DNA of 64,000 bases from Lycium barbarum (GCF_019175385.1 NC_083344.1:3200965-3264964), one strand, 5' to 3'; positions 44,136 through 57,014 are shown, counted from the stretch's first letter. Made by a program: numbers and translations. The notes: generated by a model not told the origin, from the sequence alone.

Positions 44136-45755
44136 TGGTAGGGCTGGCAGAGGTGACGGGGCTTCGTTGACTTCAGAGATCCCGCCGAGTTCTTACCAGC
44201 CTGCGACTACAGATATCCCATCGACTTCTCATTCCAGGCCGTCGACTTCACAGACGCCTCTGTATACGCCGGACCCTTTTTCAGATTATGTGACCTGGCC
44301 TTCATTTTCACATCCAGTAGTTCGTGATCCACAGGGTGAGCGGCCGGTTTGTGATCTACAGGGTGGCCTACATCTGCACTTCGATGACTCCATGTTGAGG
44401 ACTTCGTGTTTTCAATTTCTGCCAAGGTATATGGCAGCTCTACAACATTTTAATAATGGTACTGTGGTAGAGTGGCGGCTTATAGAGGGTAAAATCTTCA
44501 ACTTCGTATTTTGGACATTCAAACCATGCATTGATGGTTTTGCTCACTGCCGACCAGTGATATCCATAGATGGTACGCATGTATATGGTGCCTACGACAT
44601 CAAGTACCAAATTACAATAGGAATGGATGCCAATGGGTCAATATTTCCTCTTGCTTTCGCAATTGCCGCTAACGAGAGCAACGACACATGGGGGATCTTT
44701 TTGACCCATTTGAAAACTCATGTTATTAAGGATCGTACAGGCATATGCGTGTTGTCTGATCGTCATAAAGGCATATTGCACAATATGGCTAATTTACCGG
44801 GGTGGCAGCCTCCCTTTGTTTACCGTCGCTATTATTTAAGGCACTTGAAGGCAAATTTGCAATCAACATTTCACAATGGCACTCTAAACAAATTGATGTG
44901 GGGGCTGCGATGGAGCATCAACAACGAAAATGGGCTGCAAAAATGGATCTGATCAGGGCAGTGAGTGAACCCACATATGTTTGGTTGATGAAGCTTGAAG
45001 TTGAAAAATGGACGCTTCATGTTGATGGAGGCAAAAGAAGGGGCATGCTCACAACAAACAGCTCAGAGTCTTTCAATGGCTTGCTGAAATCTGCTCGAGA
45101 ACTACCTGTCACCGCAATGGTGATAATGACTTTCAAGCATGTTGTGGAGCGATTTGTTGTTAGGACAAGGCAGGCTAGAGCGATATTAGCCGATGGCGGG
45201 ACATGGATGCCAAAACCCTTCAAAAATATGGAGCATTATAGAAAAAAATGTGAGCATCACCAAATGACCGAGTATGACCCAATTCAACATGTGTATGAAG
45301 TTAGGACGGGTTATCACAACAGTAAGGGTGGAAACGTGCATACTGTTTATGAGGCAACAAGAACATGCACTTGCGGTAAGTGGCAAACGTACCACATGCC
45401 GTGTTCTCATGCTGTCAAGTTCTTCGAGAGAATGAGAAAAACGGTAACAAGTTATGTGGCGGGGGAATACAAGGCCCACAGTTATCTTAGAGCATATTCC
45501 GGCCAATTCCACCCACTTGGTAATGAAGCTTATTGGCCAAACGAGCCGTTTTTTATGGTTGCTAACAAGGGTTACATCAGGAAATTGGGCATTAACTCAC
45601 GGAGTCGTAGACCCAATCAAATGGATGTTAGTGAAAGAACTTATTCTCGCAAGTGCTGTACATGTAAGCAATATGGCCATGACAAGCGTTCGTGTGGGCA
45701 ACAAGGCCGTGGTAGTACAAGCACGTCTCGAAGTAATAGAGCCTTTAGAACTTGA
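44128..45755 (+). pseudogene. MULE transposase, SWIM and CCHC zinc fingers, one frameshift
   Basis: Begins with a Gly/Arg- then Ser/Thr/Pro-rich linker (GGRAGRGDGA), then the MULE transposase core: CRPVISIDGTHVYG (first catalytic Asp), a typical YQITIGMDANGSIFPLAFAI block, TWGIFLTHLK and VLSDRHKGI (second Asp). Around 44900-44904 one G seems lost in a G-run, so the frame moves; the second frame continues GAAMEHQQRKWAAKMDLI, NSSESFNGLLK, a SWIM finger CTCGKWQTYHMPCSH and a terminal zinc knuckle CCTCKQYGHDKRSC, ending at 45755. Apart from this single shift and the PMD loss the gene is well kept. It would bind the terminal repeats and cut the element out. Confidence 0.8.
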
Positions 45756-46162
45756 AGATTGTATTATTATTGTAATTTATTATTGTATTGCTTTGAATTA
45801 GTATTGTAATTAGATGGAATGAATTAATTTTTAATTAGTATAAACCTCTCGTATTGGATGAATTATTATTAAATCAAATATTTATATTTGTACATTCAAA
45901 TATAATAAAACACTTAAATCAAAACCCTATAAATATGACAAGTTTCAAAACTTACTTCGGGGCACTTTAGAACCCCTAAAACGACGATCCAAACGTTTAG
46001 GTGGACTTGATGTAATGAGCCGACATTATTGTACGCAAAAAAAGATATTAAGTTTTATATAAAATATTGATATTTTGGGATTTTGAAACATGACTAATCT
46101 TTGCCCAAAGTATGGAAAAAAATGTGATTTGAAAGGTAACACCAAAAAAAAAAAAAAAAACA

Positions 46163-46298
46163 GAGGCGCTGCTTCACGCACGAATTTCGTGCGTGAAAGG
46201 CCCAAAGTGTATTTTTGCAGTTTGGTCCTTTCACGCACTAAATTCGTGCGTGAAATCTATTAATGTGTTTTGTTTTGTGATACTTAAGTCGCGGATTT
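46163..46298 (-). repeat. Right TIR of the MULE
   Basis: Reverse-complement partner of the left TIR, with palindromes near 46172-46199 and 46230-46256. Ends CTTAAGTCGCGGATTT before the target duplication. Confidence 0.85.
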
Positions 46299-46624
46299 CA
46301 AGTGAGATATATGAAAGGGGCATGTGATAGAAGGTGGGAAGTTTATGACTTTTAAAAGGGGTCATTCTCAAATCATAAGTTAAAAGTCTGCCAACTATTA
46401 TTTTATTTAAAAAGTTAATTAAATTAATAAACTATTTGTATCATACTAAAATAGTGGACTAAAATAATACCGCGGTCCATTTTATATTCAAGGAAACTGG
46501 TAAGTCAATAGAAGGTGAAGTTGAGCTGGCATAGAAGGAAGACTGGGATATAGCAAGGATGTACACGTGTACAGGTGGGGGATTTCTAAGTCGGATTAAC
46601 TTTGATGCACTTGTAAAAAAAAAA

Positions 46625-46870
46625 GACAGAGTTCGGTGTACGAAACATGTTCTATTGACACATAGTTTAGAAAAAGACGTACTCTAAAGGAGTGTCACCT
46701 CGATGCGTGAAACATATAGTATTCACACAATCTAGGAAAAATAGAATCCCTAAAGGATGTAATATAGGCAGCATACGCACAAACATCTTTGAATGTTCCA
46801 TGACCGGAAGAGGTGACTTATAGATCATACAAATATAACTTTATCGCTACTCCCAATACTTCTGTCATGA
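46625..46870 (+). mobile_element. Degenerate Solanaceae SINE-like relic
   Basis: GTTCGGTGTACGAAAC, then CTCTAAAGGAGTGTCAC, then AGCATACGCAC..CATCTTTG and TGACCGGAAGAGGTGACTTA follow the order of a family whose consensus reads GCCCGGTGCAC...GGGTCCGGGG...TACGCAGCCTTACC...TGACCTCCTGGTCAC. Very diverged. Confidence 0.35.
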
Positions 46871-48179
46871 GCTTATATTCGCGTAAGTAATTTACTTATA
46901 TTTTATGTCCCACGTCTTATTTTCAAGATAACTAGTTCTGCTCATTAAATTGCCTCGATATGTAAAAGTTAGACTGTCTATTACCTAGTGGACACATCCT
47001 CACACTAGGACAGGGGCCTAAAGGGGTTAGTCATAACTTACTGCTGAGGCTGTTTTTAGCCACAAGTATGCCCATTCCTGCCAGCTGAAAACTCATGGCT
47101 TGCACCACCTTGATGCGATGTATATTGACCCCACTTTATTTCTTTATATCCATTCTACTTCCTTGCATTTTCTTTAAACAAACACCAAAAATCTCTTTAC
47201 ATTGATAAGTACAGTTTGTGGCTGATTTGTATGAAAGGGATATTATTGTCTTGGTATTTAAATTTTGTTCACCCTTTTGATATTTATGCGTTAATGGCTT
47301 TTTTAAGTTTAGTGAAAAATTTAGACTGCAATATTAATGTCGTACATGACAAACCCATAAGATCAAATTAGTTTCTACTTGATATGCATGACTTTATGCT
47401 TGTTCAATTGTTCATCAAATCTCGTCAGACTGACATGACTCTGTATTATCCCCATTTAACCTATCTTGTTAAACTGTTCAAAAGTCCTATCGGATTGACA
47501 TGATTTGTTTTCTGTTATTTAACAAGGTATTCTTCGAAATTTCAATTAAACAACAAGTTGCTCAAAATGATCTCAAATTTGAAATAAAGAGTCCAAACAC
47601 CAACTCAAACGGTCACTGATCGCCAATCTCGTCAAATAGCACCAAATCAAGAAATCCACTTTGTATTCATCAACACTTTCTGAGGACCAAGAATGAAGTT
47701 TTGAGATTTTAAAGCAAATTACTAAGTCAGTCTTTGAACCAAGAATGAAGTTTTGAGATTTTAAAGCAATTACTAAGTCAGTCTTTGAACTAAAAAGGCA
47801 GAAATAATCAACACTCAAACACAATTTTAACAATAATTAAATTCGAATTTTCATCCCTAAACAAGGAGTAGAGATTCAATTCCCTTCCTAGATTATATAT
47901 ACAATGTTAACACTTCCCTTCCTCGATTATGTATAGCAATATTATTTCCAAAATTATATAAATATATGTGTTGTACACCCAAAAGTTCTATATGATATCA
48001 ATCTGGTATCCATACCTCTATAACTAGGTTTAGAGTTCAATTCTCACGACTATCTTGTATTTTATTTAAGTACTCTTTTTGTCTTTCTTTCTTTGTACAT
48101 TGAAATTTCTATTCTCTTTTTGTAATCGTAATATTTTATGTAAACAAACCAATGTCTATATTAAATAGTAGCAGTAGAT
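46871..48179. other. Gene-free stretch with one short tandem repeat
   Basis: A 55-bp unit around CCAAGAATGAAGTTTTGAGA occurs twice in tandem at about 47684-47792. Otherwise AT-rich with no open frame worth reporting. Confidence 0.5.
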
Positions 48180-48465
48180 GATATTGTAGCATATCGCCAG
48201 TAGGTTTAACTCATTTCAATATTTTTGACATGGAGTATAAATACACATGTTAAAATCACCAAAATTTCAACAACAAAAAAAATAATCAAATGTGTAATGG
48301 GTTCAATTGTAAGAATCTAAAGCTAAGATTGAACATGTCAAAACTTTAAATCCTAAATCTACGTATTCATGACAGTGCAGGTTCAAGTTTAAATCCTAGA
48401 ATTCGTCTATTCATAATAATACACCCATCTTCTTAAAATTTTGGATCCACCCCTCTCATGTACCC
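48180..48465. repeat. Dispersed repeat, copy 1
   Basis: Shares GGTTCAATTGTAAGAATCTAAA, TTGAACATGTCAA, TTTAAATCC and TCTTCTTAAAATTTTGGAT with 58015-58262 (copy 2); a partial third copy is near 55770-55880. Class unknown. Confidence 0.5.
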
Positions 48466-49237
48466 ACCACGTACTAGTTGGCCCTCTCAAGTGCAAATTC
48501 ATTGAAAAGAAGAAGGGGTTGCATGTGCATAAGCTTGGTTTTATGGAGCTTTCTCTGCTTTTCATGAAAGGATTTGGGAGCTAGCTTGGGTTTTGGCCTT
48601 TCTTATTAGGTTTTATTAAACATTACAAAATAACACTAATGGCTTTGGAATGAGCAAGTACCTTATCAAGTGGCCAGACCTTAATAGCCAAAAAAGTACA
48701 TAAATAAAATAACATAGACATCCAAGGAATTATAGAAGATCGAAAAGAAGATTTGATATCAAAATCATACTGATATTTATGCAAGATTTGGTGGGGATGC
48801 ATACAGGAAGATTCGGGATTGAAGCTCGGTAAATTTAACCATTAAGGTTCTTATCATTGAATTTTTAAAATTATCGACTCAAATATACTATTTATTACAT
48901 ACAATTTTAATGATTTTTTAAGCATAAATTGATACTTCGAATAAAAAATATTGAATCAGATAAATTCGATGCCACAACGTTACGTCTGCCTCTGGGGTTA
49001 TGTGTTTTTGTTTATCCCTATTCTGGATCCCCACCCACCATCTTTGGCCAGCTTGTTGATCATTTGGAGGCCAGGGTTACTACTTTTAGCATTCTTATTT
49101 TCTTCTCTTTTGAAAAAAACAATTAAATAAAGAATTTATGATCTATTACCCTATAGTATGGAGATATTTTACAATATTAAGATATTTTTACAATTTTTTA
49201 CTTTTGTATTTATCAGATTTGTGTTGAAATCACTTTT
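48466..49237. other. Gene-free stretch, nothing recognised
   Basis: A 65-codon open frame at 48929-49126 has no motif. No repeat pair found. Confidence 0.4.
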
Positions 49238-49345
49238 CTTAAGCTGAGGATCTATCAGAAACAACATCTCTACCTCGCAAAGATACGGGTAAAGTCTATG
49301 TATATTCACCCTCCTCAAATTCCACTTGTGGATAACACTGGATAT
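49238..49345 (+). mobile_element. TS-like SINE relic
   Basis: GCTGAGGATCTATCAGAAAC, CTCTACCTCGCAAAG, GGGTAAAGTCTATGTATA, CCACTTGTGGATAACACTGG in the TS SINE order. Confidence 0.6.
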
Positions 49346-49635
49346 GTTCACTTGCAGATAAAGTTATATATGTTATAATGTAATGATTTTTAACACTAGT
49401 TATGTAACTTAATCTATTATAAAAGGTTACTTATCATTTATTCTGGGTTACCCATCAATGCTATTAACTAGAGTTATTTTCAATTACTTTTTGAATGATA
49501 TGATTATGCAAACCATTTTTATACAGTCGGTGTCAGGTCCACTTAAGTTGATGTAAATAACTCGTGGTAGCAAATTATTTCCTCTATTAATTCACTCATC
49601 ATCCACGGTTATATATAGTTATCTTTTAAGCAATT

Positions 49636-50013
49636 GGTTTAAGTTATTGGCGACCCCTTAAAGTTATCCACATAATTAATTTACTTAGAGACCTCAACCT
49701 AAATTTGTACCTATTGAACACCTATAACATTTTAAACGTGTTCGTATTAGACACTTTTTATTGATTTGTCATAATGGTGTGATACACTTCAAGTAAGCGC
49801 TGGGAGGCATTAAATTAGCCTATTTTTTTTTTTAAAGGAGATATTTTCTTCGTCATCTCTCTTTGCTACCATCCGCCACCAACCCCCGTTGCCGGCCTGC
49901 AACCACTGCCATTCACCTATTTTCTCCAGCCGCTTCAATAGGTGGTACAAGTCTACGTTGAGGTGTCTCAGTGAATTATGTGGACAACTTTACGGGGCCG
50001 TCGATGACTTAAG
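49636..50013. mobile_element. Foldback element with imperfect long TIRs
   Basis: Left end GGCGACCCCTTAAAGTTATC...GAGACCTCAACCTAAATTTGTACCTATTG; right end ...CAATAGGTGGTACAAGTCTACGTTGAGGTGTCTC...GTGGACAACTTTACGGGGCCGTCG. The arms are about 75 bp. The style recalls the element at 28119-29179, with different arm sequence. Confidence 0.6.
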
Positions 50014-50339
50014 CCTAAGTAATTTGATCGTAAAATGGTAACATAGTAGTAGCAAGTGCGTAGGAGCTTCGTTTTAATCCCATAATAATAAAATCTGTGG
50101 GTCGGCTGTATGAAGCAAGCGCGTACGTAATTGGGAAGAATATATTTAGTGGCCTTTTTTAGGTAACTTAAATAAATTAAGAAGCTAATAATATACTAAT
50201 GAAAAAGGGATTAATAATTAAATAGGGAAAAAGTGTTGGTTTTGATGAAATATATAGGGTGCATTATGAGTTTGTTCACGCGTAGAGTAAAGTTGGAGAA
50301 AGATAAATTCACACTAATAAACAAATGACTAAACTAAAA

Positions 50340-50645
50340 ATCTATTTGACCAAGATTCTATTTGACCAAGATTTTTAATTAGAAGTTACAAGTATTTATT
50401 TTTAAACCAGTGCTTTTGAGTACTAGGAGCAATTGTATTTTAATAGCCGAAAAAACCCATAAACAAGTTTAAACTCCTGGTCAAGCACAAAATTGCTTCT
50501 CGATTTGACAAAAGTATTTTTTTAATTGATTAACCAAATATAAATTGTTGCTTTTCAAAAGTATCTTAATTTAAAAAACACTTTTAACAAAAAAGTACTT
50601 TTTAAAAATAAATAAATTTTGAAAGTTTAACAAAACATGCTATAA
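50340..50645. mobile_element. MITE relic related to the one in YUCCA intron 2
   Basis: TTTGACCAAGATTTTTAATTAG at the left, AAAGTTTAACAAAACATGCT at the right, with CAAAATTGCTTCTCGATTTG and ACACTTTTAACAAAAAAGTAC inside, as in the block at 40285-40580. Confidence 0.4.
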
Positions 50646-51687
50646 GTCCAAAGGACTGATTGACTTATTCTTTTCTTTTAATGAATTTATATTTTGTGCA
50701 TTAATAGTGTAAAATTCTTTTTTATCAAATTAAACCGATCGATAACAACAGACAACTTTTTATATCTAAGTCTCAAAAAGTAACTTTAACAAAACAATAA
50801 AATAGTAAGTAATAAACTTGCTATAATAAGTTAAATTGTATTCATAGTATAAAGGCTTTTATACTGTCAATTTATATTAAACTTTTTCTTTGTAATTTAG
50901 TACACTGTACTTCCTAGAAGCTTAGTTGCCAACTCTGACATTCTCCATTCCGCAGAAAGTTGAATTATTAATTAATCAAATACTATTTCCAGGTATCTAA
51001 TAATTAGCTAAAACCAAAAAAACTTTTTAAAGTTCTACTTGATCATAGTACCATGTTCTATTTAAAGTACCACTTTTTTGGAATTTTGCACGACATACAT
51101 TCCCTCACTAACTGCAAAAGAAATTCTATATAGGTGTATACTTCCTCTTGTAGTTTTGTTGGTGTGAAGGTTCTGAGTAAACGCTTATGGTGAAGATAAG
51201 ATATGTATTTGTTATTTTTGTGTGTACAAAGCAGTAATTTAGTGTTAAACTAGTTTCTATTTTGAGAATTCAAATAACAAAAAAATAAAAAAATATTAAG
51301 GACAAAAATGTAGAAGAATCAGAATATTTCCAAGCCTCCCAGGATAGAACAGAAAACTATTCTACAATAACAGCAATGCAAATTGCAGAACTTCAGCGAA
51401 CTCAAATGGCGACAATAAATCACATTAGACACTTACGTTTTGCATGCAGAATGCAAGAGTGAAAGGAGATTAAAATCGATAATTTTTCAGTGTCTAAAAT
51501 CTGAGGCAAGACCTATTAATTTATAAGAAGTAAAAAAGTGAGATGAAGATGTTCAATCAAAAGGTGCCTGTTTCATTCACATTCACGCCTTTAAAATAAA
51601 CCAACAATGTTGCCGTTAAAGTTATAGAGAAACAAGTGACAAATTTAACAATAGATCATGAATATCCCCATGAAACTCTTCTAGTCT
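50646..51687. other. Gene-free stretch, nothing recognised
   Basis: AT-rich; no open frame, RNA signature or repeat pair found. Confidence 0.45.
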
Positions 51688-51925
51688 GAAATACTAGTTG
51701 TTTAAAACATTAAGAAGTCATTTATTATTAAAAAATATACTCCTATATTTTACTGTTTAATTAGTGGAGTGTTAGTTAAATGACACATTTGAGAAGATAT
51801 TTTAAAGAAATACTAGTTGTTTAAAACATTAAGAAGTCATTTATTATTAAAAAATATAATCCTATATTTTACTTTTTAACTAGTAGAGTGTTAGTTAAAT
51901 GACACATTTGAGAAGATATAAATCA
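51688..51925. repeat. 119-bp tandem duplication
   Basis: GAAATACTAGTTGTTTAAAA starts at 51688 and again at 51807; the two units differ at only a few bases (for example ATACTCC/ATAATCC, CTGTTTAATTAG/CTTTTTAACTAG). Confidence 0.9.
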
Positions 51926-52016
51926 TAGTTTAGGGGAATATTCTTATGATTAAGATTATTAAATGTTTTTCTTAAGGGATGTATAAATTTTTTAAAAGAC
52001 AAATAATATGACGGGA

Positions 52017-52193
52017 GGCAGAGGCGAAAACAAAATTTGAAGTTCCTGCGTTCTGAATTTTAATTCTTTAAAGTTACTGGTTCTAAATTTATAATTTAAT
52101 TTATACATATTAAATAAAAATTTTAAAAAATATTGGGTGAAGCTACAAATATTGACGAACTTGTACTGTAAATAGTACATTCGCCCCCGACAA
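52017..52193. mobile_element. GGCGGA-type MITE relic
   Basis: GGAGGCAGAGGCGAAA at the left and TTCGCCCCCGAC at the right, in the style of the clearer copy at 56831-57014. Confidence 0.35.
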
Positions 52194-52639
52194 ATGTAGT
52201 ACTTTCTTGCATAAACAATTATCTAGTTGAATGTTTGATCTAAATTTACGAAATTGTTCATTATATATACTATCAAGAAATTACTAATTTCCGGTGAACG
52301 TTCCATCAGAATTTAGCTCGTCGATATAGGATTTTTGACAAAAATATCCATCGGAAAAGTTACCAATGAGCCATCCGATGCATTCCTTTGACAATTAGCA
52401 GTTGTTTTTATTTTTTTTTTATTTTTTTATTTATAGTGATAGGAGTAGAAGAGAAAAGGGAAAGGAAAAGGAAAAGGAAAACGAATTACAAGACGAGAAA
52501 TCAATAGGTGAAAATTTACATAATCAACTAACCGCATTACTGAAATTCAGTTCAGATAGCTAATCAACTATGTTACTAAGGTTTCCCCATACAAATTACT
52601 CATAATGTACTAAGGATCTATTTAGAATTTAAAACTGGT

Positions 52640-52762
52640 GGAAGGAATTGTTCAGCTTCCAAAAATGTGGTGCTACCCAGAAATGGGTCATACGCAGCGC
52701 GAATCCAGATATAGTCGAGCTCCAATGTAGGTACCGAACACCGAGTGGGAAACCAAAAAAAA
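52640..52762 (+). mobile_element. SINE 3' end with A-tail
   Basis: ACGCAGCGCGAATCCAGATA, GTCGAGCTCCAATGTAGGTA, CCGAACACCGAGTGGGAAAC followed by an A-run: the 3' end of a tRNA-derived Solanaceae SINE (consensus GCGCGGATCCGGATTAGTCG...ACACCGGGTGGGAAACC). Confidence 0.6.
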
Positions 52763-53254
52763 AAAGGTGGTGCCACCTCTTAATAAGTAGAAGATCCACT
52801 TGCACAACAAAATTAATTGTCCTAAATAATTATTCATACAATCAATTTGTAGGTAAACCCTACAAATCAAGATCTTCTTTATTGGTCTTGCAACTTTTTT
52901 CTTGGTGTCAATATATCACAGGCTGAACATATCTCTCAAAAATAGAAATTTGCATTGCATATTTACTATGGAATTAGGTTAAGTTCATGGTTACAGATTC
53001 TCTCTCTCTCTCTCTCCAATTTAAATAAATAATTTTTGGTTGATGATTTCTAACTATAATTACAACTCATCATTGCCAACACAAATTCCAGAATCATCCA
53101 ACCTTTGTATTTTAGAGGGAAAAAGTTTACAAAATTATCTTCTTCTTAAAAAAGACATTTAATAATCTTAATCATAAATTATTTATCTAAGCTATTCTTT
53201 ATTTTTCAAAAACATCTTAATCAATATATACTCAATTAATTGGGGAAGTAAACT

Positions 53255-53375
53255 TGAGCTGAGAGTCTATTGAAAATAACCTCTCTACCTCCCAAAGTAG
53301 GGGTAAGTTCTGCATACACACTACTCTCTTTAGACCCCGATTGTGGGATATACTGAGCATGTTGTTGTTATCGTA
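53255..53375 (+). mobile_element. TS-like SINE relic
   Basis: GAGCTGAGAGTCTATTG, CCTCTCTACCTCCCAAAG, GCATACACACTACTCTC, AGACCCCGATTGTGG and tail GCATGTTGTTGTTATCG. The clearest of the five TS-like copies. Confidence 0.75.
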
Positions 53376-53454
53376 ACTAGGGAAGTAAGGGTAAATCTGG
53401 AGGAAAAAAATTAAAGCACCAATTTTTGATACAAAAATTACCAAAGCGATTACT

Positions 53455-53745
53455 CCCTCGGGTCCATATAAAGTGGTGGCTTATTATATATCTTCATATT
53501 TTGGTTCAAAATAAGAGGTGTTTCACATAATCTAGAAGATATTAATTATTTTATTTCAAATTTACCTCTATTCAGATAAGCGAGTTTTTATGTATCAAGA
53601 AACAATATTACATAGATACTATATATTCAATTAAGGTCGGTTAGTAAGTACACTTTTTACTTTTTACATTTTAGGAGTGAGTAGATTTTTTATAAGATGT
53701 GTGTCAAAGCTAAAAGCACCACTTATTATGGGCCGAAAGGATTAA
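53455..53745. mobile_element. Stowaway-like MITE
   Basis: Left TACTCCCTCGGGTCCATATA and AGTGGTGGCTTATTATA; right AGCACCACTTATTATGGGCC, the imperfect complement. Confidence 0.55.
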
Positions 53746-56700
53746 TATTTAGGACCATATTGAGTAAATTGAGATAATTAGATAAATATTTGGCTTAAAT
53801 AATACATGGGAATTGAGAGCTCTTGAAAAATAATAAAAATTAGAAAGAAAAAAAAAAGAAATCTAGTATATCTAGATTATGGACACAATCATTATCAATC
53901 GTCCTGGATTTGCTATTATAGGATGGAATGTTTCTGCAGGCTAGTATTCTTTTCCTCCTAGTTTAAGACAGTTAAATCCATCATATTCGACCCACACTAA
54001 ATCCATCTAATTAATGTATATATCTATCTTTTCGGCTAACTAATTGTTCTCTGGACCTGCAATAATCAACTGCCAATTATATCATAACTTACTAGAAGGT
54101 AAGGTTAAGTGTTGCAATCCCCTCGTAGTTAATGCAGTGGCCATCAATGGATCCATTTCTATTTCTTGGCTAAGCAAGAATGTAATGAATAGAGTATACT
54201 GCAATTTCTTCTGTTCTTAAAACAAATCTTCACTAATTTCCTCCCAACAAACAAACTAATAGACCACTGATATTGAGTACACGGTAACATAAGGCAATTT
54301 TGCTTTGGAAAGAGACCTGTCTTTTTTTCCCCCCACTTTTTTGAGTTTTTTTTTTTTTTAAATTTTATGCAATTTCTTTTGGTTTTTTATTTGTATTTTT
54401 CCTAATTTACCCTCCTGAAAATTTATAAAAGAGTGGTTTTATTGTTTTGCAAGGAAATAAGGAGGTTAGGGTGCAAATTATTAAACAAAAAAATAGGATA
54501 GGGTGCAAATCATACAAGAAGGTAGACGTTAAGGGTGCAAAACGCAACGGACTCTAAAATATGCTTATAAGTTATATCTATTGAGGATCGAGGACAGATT
54601 TGGTAAATATAATTTTTTTGGTACCGTATTTATGTTCTGAATAAATTAATTTTCTTCTTCTGCTTCAAAAGAGAAGTTACAAATTAATTTCAGCTTCTTC
54701 ACTGTAACAACAAGTCTTCTTTTCTTTATTATTATTGTTCAAAAACACTTTTGTTCTCCTCAAAATGTTCGTAAGCCTCTATAATAAACACTTCTTCGAA
54801 TTTTTTCCTTCTAGAAGTTTGGCTAAATATGTTATTAATATGATATCTGAATAGGGGACGATATACCTCCACGTTTTGATTGTAAAAAGAATCAATTAAC
54901 TCGCACGTAAAATGACTTATAGAATTAAAAAATAAATAAATAAAAATATTAATCTTGACAATTTAAACTTTTAGATGAAGCAGTCATCCAGTTCTAATAA
55001 AATCTATTTCTATTCTAATTTCTTAGTATGATTTCTAAATAACTACAATCAAATCTCTTTATACCATCATTTGACTGTAATAGCAAGTAAAATAATATTA
55101 TAGAGAACATATAATAAAGTTAACATGAAAATCGATTCTAACAAAAGTTTATAATAAAAGATTATTATAGAAAATGACTATTATAAAAAAGGTGTGAATA
55201 CATTCCTGAGGAAATAGTTGTAAGAGATCATGATTCATGATTAGTCAAATGGTGATCCCATGTTAATTAGAAGCATGCTACTTGCCATAATATAAGCTGC
55301 CTTGCATGTAACACTAATGCTATACTTAATCCACTAAGTAATGGAGTAATATATGATTTTCATTTGAACTTTAGTTTGTTGATCTAATTATTGTTCTCTA
55401 AGACCTAGGTGCCGCCCTCCTCTACTCATTCCATGTTTTAGCACTTAAATCGTTGCATTAATTAATATTAGTTTTGGCTTCCCAAGTGGAAATTAATTAA
55501 TGAAAGAGGGTTAAAACAAAACCAAAAAAGGAGGCATAGCATGTGGTAAACTGGTAATTCGAGAATATCTCTTTATCTCTGAAAAGAAAATCTTAATATT
55601 GGCAAGGAGAATTTCGCAATTTCGAGTACGTAGCACAAATGCCAACCAATTTTTATTATATTTCTCTATGTAGATTTTTTATTTCTTTATTTATTTATTT
55701 CCAAATGCATGATGTAATTCCAGAAGTAATTCAAATTATGAGCAAGTTTTGCATTGATAATGTAAAGGACAGAGCATAGACGTGAAAAATTACTAAAATT
55801 TTGACGAATACTGTATTCTGAATTCATAATTTTAAAAGTCATCCAATAAATTCAGTAGTAAGAACTTTAAAAGTCACACACATCAAATTTTAGTCTTTAG
55901 TGTGCCTCTGATTGGTAATCTCTACTTCATATTTTGATGTTTGTATTGCCCAACTTCAAACTTATTAGTGTTTGTATATTGCACTTTCCTTCACACTTCT
56001 AAATCTCCTTTCAATAGTAATAGGGCCATACATTATTCTTTTCCTCTGATTAATTAATTTAAATCAATTGATTAGCTCTTATTTTAACCAAAAAGTGCTG
56101 TTTGGACTGTTGCGCCGAATCGAATTCTGCAAAAAAAAAAAAAAGATAGAACATTTTAGTTTACACGTATTTTTGGCTGGCTGGCGGATTTGTTAAAGTC
56201 AACTAATTGAGTTTTTAATATAGACCTTTAAAAGACCATTGGAAATTTAGGCAACTTTTGACAATTATCAATTTTTACTCGTTTGAAATTGAGATTTAGT
56301 TAGTAACTCATATATAAAATTACGAACGAAGTGGTACTCTATGATAAATTCAAATCCTAAATTCCTTTCTGGACCATTTATACTAAGAAATAAAACCCAA
56401 TCTTAATAAAATCAACATCCTCTAATCCAGCACATGTTTCGTGAACAAGGTAGCAGATAAGCTAGCAAGATACAAGAGTTCCCTAGATATTCAAACAACA
56501 ACAAAGGCAGAAACAATTTTTTGGAATGTTCCTCCCCCGTTTATCATTCCCCTAGTAAACAATGACTCTTAGAGATAACATCGTTACGATCTATTTCAAA
56601 CTTTGACAAAAAAGAAAAAACCACAGGTGGATGACTGGATGTAGTGCATTCAGGCTAACAGGCTTGATGTTATCGCATATATGAACTTAGCCTTAAAAAA

Positions 56701-56830
56701 AAATCTTTTTATTGTCAGTACACAGAATATAAATTCTTAGTTTAATCATGCAGTCGTGGTCAATCTTAATCGAACAGATAGGGTGAATCTTTCTCCTAAA
56801 ATTATTGAGTTTTTGATGGTCCATTCCTTC
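53746..56830. other. Gene-free stretch with minor repeats
   Basis: No convincing gene. GGGTGCAAAT-type words recur three times near 54460-54545. A block near 55050-55200 (CTCTTTATA..., ATTATAGAGAAC, ATTATTATAGAAA) resembles the block at 60610-60735 and may be a MITE relic. A partial copy of the 48180 repeat is near 55770-55880. Confidence 0.4.
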
Positions 56831-57014
56831 ATTGGCGGATCCAGGATTTTCACTCAGGGTGTTCGGAAAAATAACTGGACCTAAATATACATTGTAATAT
56901 ATGTTCAGGGTGTTCAAAAGTTAATATATGTACATGAACATAGAAAATTTACCCTAAATATATACTATAATTTTTTGCTGAACACCCTGGCCTCTTACAG
57001 CATCCGCCCCTGCA
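56831..57014. mobile_element. GGCGGATCCAGG-type MITE
   Basis: Left end TTGGCGGATCCAGGATTTTC...AGGGTGTTCGG; right end GAACACCCTGGCCTC...GCATCCGCCCCTGC, its imperfect complement. A very common Solanaceae non-autonomous element layout. About 184 bp. Confidence 0.65.

Larger units (their letters stand above)
42578..46298 (+). mobile_element. Mutator-like element (MULE) with plant mobile domain fragment
   Basis: 3721 bp. The flanking 10-bp direct repeat CAAGTGAGAT (42568-42577 and 46299-46308) is a perfect target duplication of MULE size (9-11 bp). Terminal inverted repeats of about 150 bp begin AATCCGCGACTTAAGTA and each include two palindromes built on CACGAATTTCGTG or CACGAAATTCGTG. The interior encodes a transposase on the plus strand. 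It is inserted directly upstream of the YUCCA core promoter. Confidence 0.92.

Noticed and set aside
45017..45512. Minus-strand frames opposite the MULE transposase
   Set aside because: Shadow frames; the plus strand has the conserved SWIM and CCHC motifs.
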